Shown: positions 61,602-64,000 of the stretch, piece by piece
Numbering within the stretch: position 1 is the first letter of the stretch
Layout of the letters: every line of letters starts with the position of its first letter
NCBI GenBank assembly: GCA_011033025.1
Contig: WFMF01000058.1
Coordinates: 124,001 to 188,000, forward strand
Direction of reading: 5' to 3'
Source: Beroe forskalii
Lineage: Eukaryota; Ctenophora; Nuda; Beroida; Beroidae
DNA length: 64,000 nucleotides
Notes under the pieces: generated by a model
What the model saw: the letters and a program-made list of their open reading frames with translations, nothing else
What the model was told of the DNA's origin: nothing
The model's database searches: none
Made by a program: the position numbers and the translations under genes

Positions 61602-63718
61602 ATGAAAGACAGTATCGTGGTGTGCGGGGTTGCTGCCAGACTTCCTGGTAAGAAGTGCTGGTTTGAGGAAGTATCAGACAACACAGGATCAAGGTGGCCA
61701 CCTGGATACTGTAATATCAAGAATAACGTTGGTATGTTCATAGCAGATGAATTTGTAACTTATGGGATTTTGCAATTGCACTGTTACTTTTGTGTCACTA
61801 TTTCACTACGTCAAACAACTTTCTGAGTTTTCTCTAGAAAATCTGAGATGCGTTGATGTTTGTAACTCAATAATATATTGTTTCAGCTACGTTGAGTGAC
61901 ATTGAGAAGTTCGATGCTGAAGCATTCCGAGTACACAGCCGAATGGCAGCTACTCTGGACCCCCAGTGCAGACTCATCCTGGAAGTGGTCTGGGAGGCGC
62001 TGGTGGACGCGGGCTTCAACCCCGAGTCAATGAGAGGCACCAAGACAGGGGTGTGGGTGGCTTGTAGCAGAAGTGAGACTGGGGAAGCACTTTGCGGGAA
62101 AGAAGGTAGGATTTAGGAACCTTATAACTATTTTATCGTTGAGTGATTTCATTTTTCAACTCTTATCAGATCCTTTGGCTGTTTTGCGAATTTGTCATAG
62201 AACATTACTAGACTACCAGATTCATTCAAGTGAAACCTAACCGCAGAGCAGGATGGCTATCTCGTCCTTGGGAACTGTAGGGCAATGTATGCCAACAGAG
62301 TGTCTTACGCATTCGATTTCAAAGGACACAGGTTACTCAATGATATTGAAAAAATAACTGCCCATCACACTTATTATCAAGAACACTCTGATCCGCTTTG
62401 AGAATGACTTTGGAAATTTAAAATACCTGCAAATTCTATCATCTGAAAAGCTGTTACATCCAACACTCCAATAAAACCTTATGCAGTGTGACGGTTGACG
62501 GGGGCGGTGCCTCCAGTGGGACCATCCTAAACTCCGCCATGCAGTACATCCAGGAGGGGAGGATTGACTACGCTGTGGTGGGGGCTACCAACATATTCTT
62601 CAAACCTGGCGTACAACTTGGTTAGTTTAGCTAACTAATTCAAGTCAGTCAGATGCAGTGATCTACATATCACTGCTCATTTCCTGCTTTCCTCAAATCC
62701 TCTAACTTGGACTAACTCAAGTATCATCGTGTAATACGATGAGAATGTAGTGCAATATGACGAGAATGTTCAGTGTTCATTTCTCCCAATTATTCCCTCA
62801 GCATTGGAAGTGACGAGTAACGGAGCTAAACTGACTCGGGGGGAAGCAGTGGTGGTGACTATCCTCACCAGGAAGTCTGCAGCCAAGAGACCTTACTGTG
62901 AGCTGAAGGGCGTGTCTTGTTCGTGGCTGGGAAACCCCTTACAGGAGGGTCTCATCAAGTCCACCATCATGAAAACCTACCTGGCTGCGTGCATTGGTAA
63001 TTATAATATCTATTTGCAGTAGATTTCAGACTCCACTGTATTCAGCAGATGAGAACATTGGATTTTATTGTCTATTCCATTGTCAAAGCCGCACCAAAGA
63101 CCAAAGTGAATCTCATCTTTTCATTTTACATGTGAGATCTCGCTTCAAGTCAAAAGCTTCAATCTAATTTCTTTAAATAAATCCCCAAAATCCAGATCCT
63201 AACGTTGTAGACAAGATAAAGATGGCTACCGCACCTGGCCATGATGGGCCAGTAAAGAATGTCACAACTCATATCTTCAATTCGAGACAAATTTGTGAGT
63301 CAATTCGGTACCATAACCGATCAAATTAAACTGTTAAATTAATCTATTCCAAATTCTTTGATTAGAGAATTCGGCCAATCGATGCTATTTATCAGTGAAT
63401 TACTACTTGAATTAAAGATGCATGACACTATCAAGCTTCTAGAGAATTCTATGAAGCAATACACCTCTTTAATCCCCAGACGATGTTGAAGCGACGGACT
63501 TTGAAAGTGTGTCAGGTTTAGTGGCACTGATTGGATCGTGTTTGTTCCTGCAGCAGAACAGAAGTCGTGGGGAATAAGCCAAATCTCCGGGGAAATTTCC
63601 CACACCCCTTATCAGTTTTTAAACGACCAGCCACCCTGGTGACGATGGGAGAAGATGGGTACCAGATTTCAGTTGTTTGTTTCAGGGTTTGGGGGGTTCT
63701 GTTGACTGGGCACTGATT
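61602..63718 (+). CDS. FAS/PKS-type beta-ketoacyl synthase domain, N-terminal part of a multi-exon gene, catalytic residues replaced
   Basis: Exons 61602-61731, 61887-62105, 62247-62331, 62487-62620, 62802-62996, 63196-63294 and 63480 to about 63560, then a broken one to 63718. The start MKDSIVVCGVAARLPG fits the N-terminus of animal FAS. Then RWPPG, FDAEAFRVHSRMAATLDPQC, LILEVVWEALVDAGFNPESM and GTKTGVWVACSRSETGEAL follow the ketosynthase fold closely, and phases agree at every join. At the active site the DTACSSS motif reads DGGGASSG, the HGTGT region reads PGHDGPV, and the GHxExxSG region reads TDFESVSG. The Cys-His-His triad is therefore lost. It could be a FAS paralogue used as a scaffold or a decaying copy. 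Downstream acyltransferase and other domains are beyond the window. Near 63556 the frame shifts once (KPNLRGNFPHPLSVFKRPAT continues in another frame) and near 63685 again (GLGGSVDWALI). Confidence 0.82.
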
Positions 63719-63719
63719 A

Positions 63720-64000
63720 TAAGAACATGGAAATCAAACAAAAATTGTATCTTTTAATAAAAAGATTGGGGTACATAGAACTCTGCTTAAATAAGACATG
63801 ACGATAGGTACCCCAGTCTTTCAACAAATTTAGGAAAAAAAGGTTTTTTTCTAAAAATTTTAAAAAAAATTTTCAGTCAGGGATCAATGACTTTTTTGAT
63901 TAATATTTTTATTTCCCCCCGAAGTGTTTCCTTCAAAGCCCTTTATAAGACAAAAGGGTTGGGGGGAAAATTTATTTAAAGTGTCTAATTTTGAGAGAAA
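63720..64000. other. Intron or low-quality contig end
   Basis: Long runs of A, T, C and G (AAAAAAAGGTTTTTTT, CCCCCC, TTGGGGGG). Together with the frame problems just before it, this suggests poorer sequence quality near the end. Confidence 0.4.

Overview
Metazoan nuclear DNA: AT-rich, GT/AG introns, phase-1 domain-boundary exons, vertebrate-type receptor modules (Ig, sushi/CCP, GCC2_GCC3, receptor tyrosine phosphatase) and an animal-FAS-like ketosynthase. The intronless class A GPCR and the mix of families would fit a non-bilaterian animal such as a cnidarian, but the sequence does not settle the phylum.

Layout. About 1.37-51.49 kb is filled by one exon series on the minus strand: roughly 85 exons, about 16.8 kb of coding sequence, about 40 Ig-like domains, three sushi/GCC2_GCC3 cassettes (48.6-42.9, 16.5-14.6 and 4.5-2.7 kb), a transmembrane helix (2.15-2.44 kb) and the first exon of a tyrosine phosphatase domain (1.37-1.58 kb). 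I see no internal stop, poly(A) site or second signal peptide that forces a split, so I read it as one giant receptor gene, though two or three tandem genes cannot be excluded. An intronless GPCR (7.83-8.85 kb, plus strand) sits inside one of its introns.

The key observation: the phosphatase exon at 1367-1578 (minus) ends inside the NASYING motif, and the next two exons of the same domain lie 52 kb away on the opposite strand (53719-53851 and 54190-54455, plus). They join in perfect reading phase. The 50-kb segment between them is bounded by an inverted repeat of about 0.7 kb (641-1366 and 51488-52165). The simplest reading is an inversion, real or assembly-made, that has split the gene. The rejoined domain lacks both the WPD aspartate and the HCS cysteine, so it is predicted to be a pseudophosphatase.

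Right of it: an intronless homocysteine S-methyltransferase gene (minus, 54835-55958) with a one-base frameshift just before its zinc-binding GGCC motif; a 3-kb minisatellite (56.8-60.0 kb); and the 5' exons of a FAS/PKS-type beta-ketoacyl synthase (plus, 61602 to the window end) in which the Cys-His-His catalytic positions all appear replaced.

Introns are rich in mobile elements with intact boundaries: a 1500-bp hAT-like element with 8-bp target duplication, a MULE-like element with 11-bp duplication and decayed transposase, a 3.4-kb foldback element, three MITEs sharing a TACCTTATTG end, a LINE C-terminal fragment, a retroposon tail, and several satellite arrays (178, 22, 58, 368 and about 91 bp units). 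Exon limits given here were read by eye from splice signals and can be off by a base or two.
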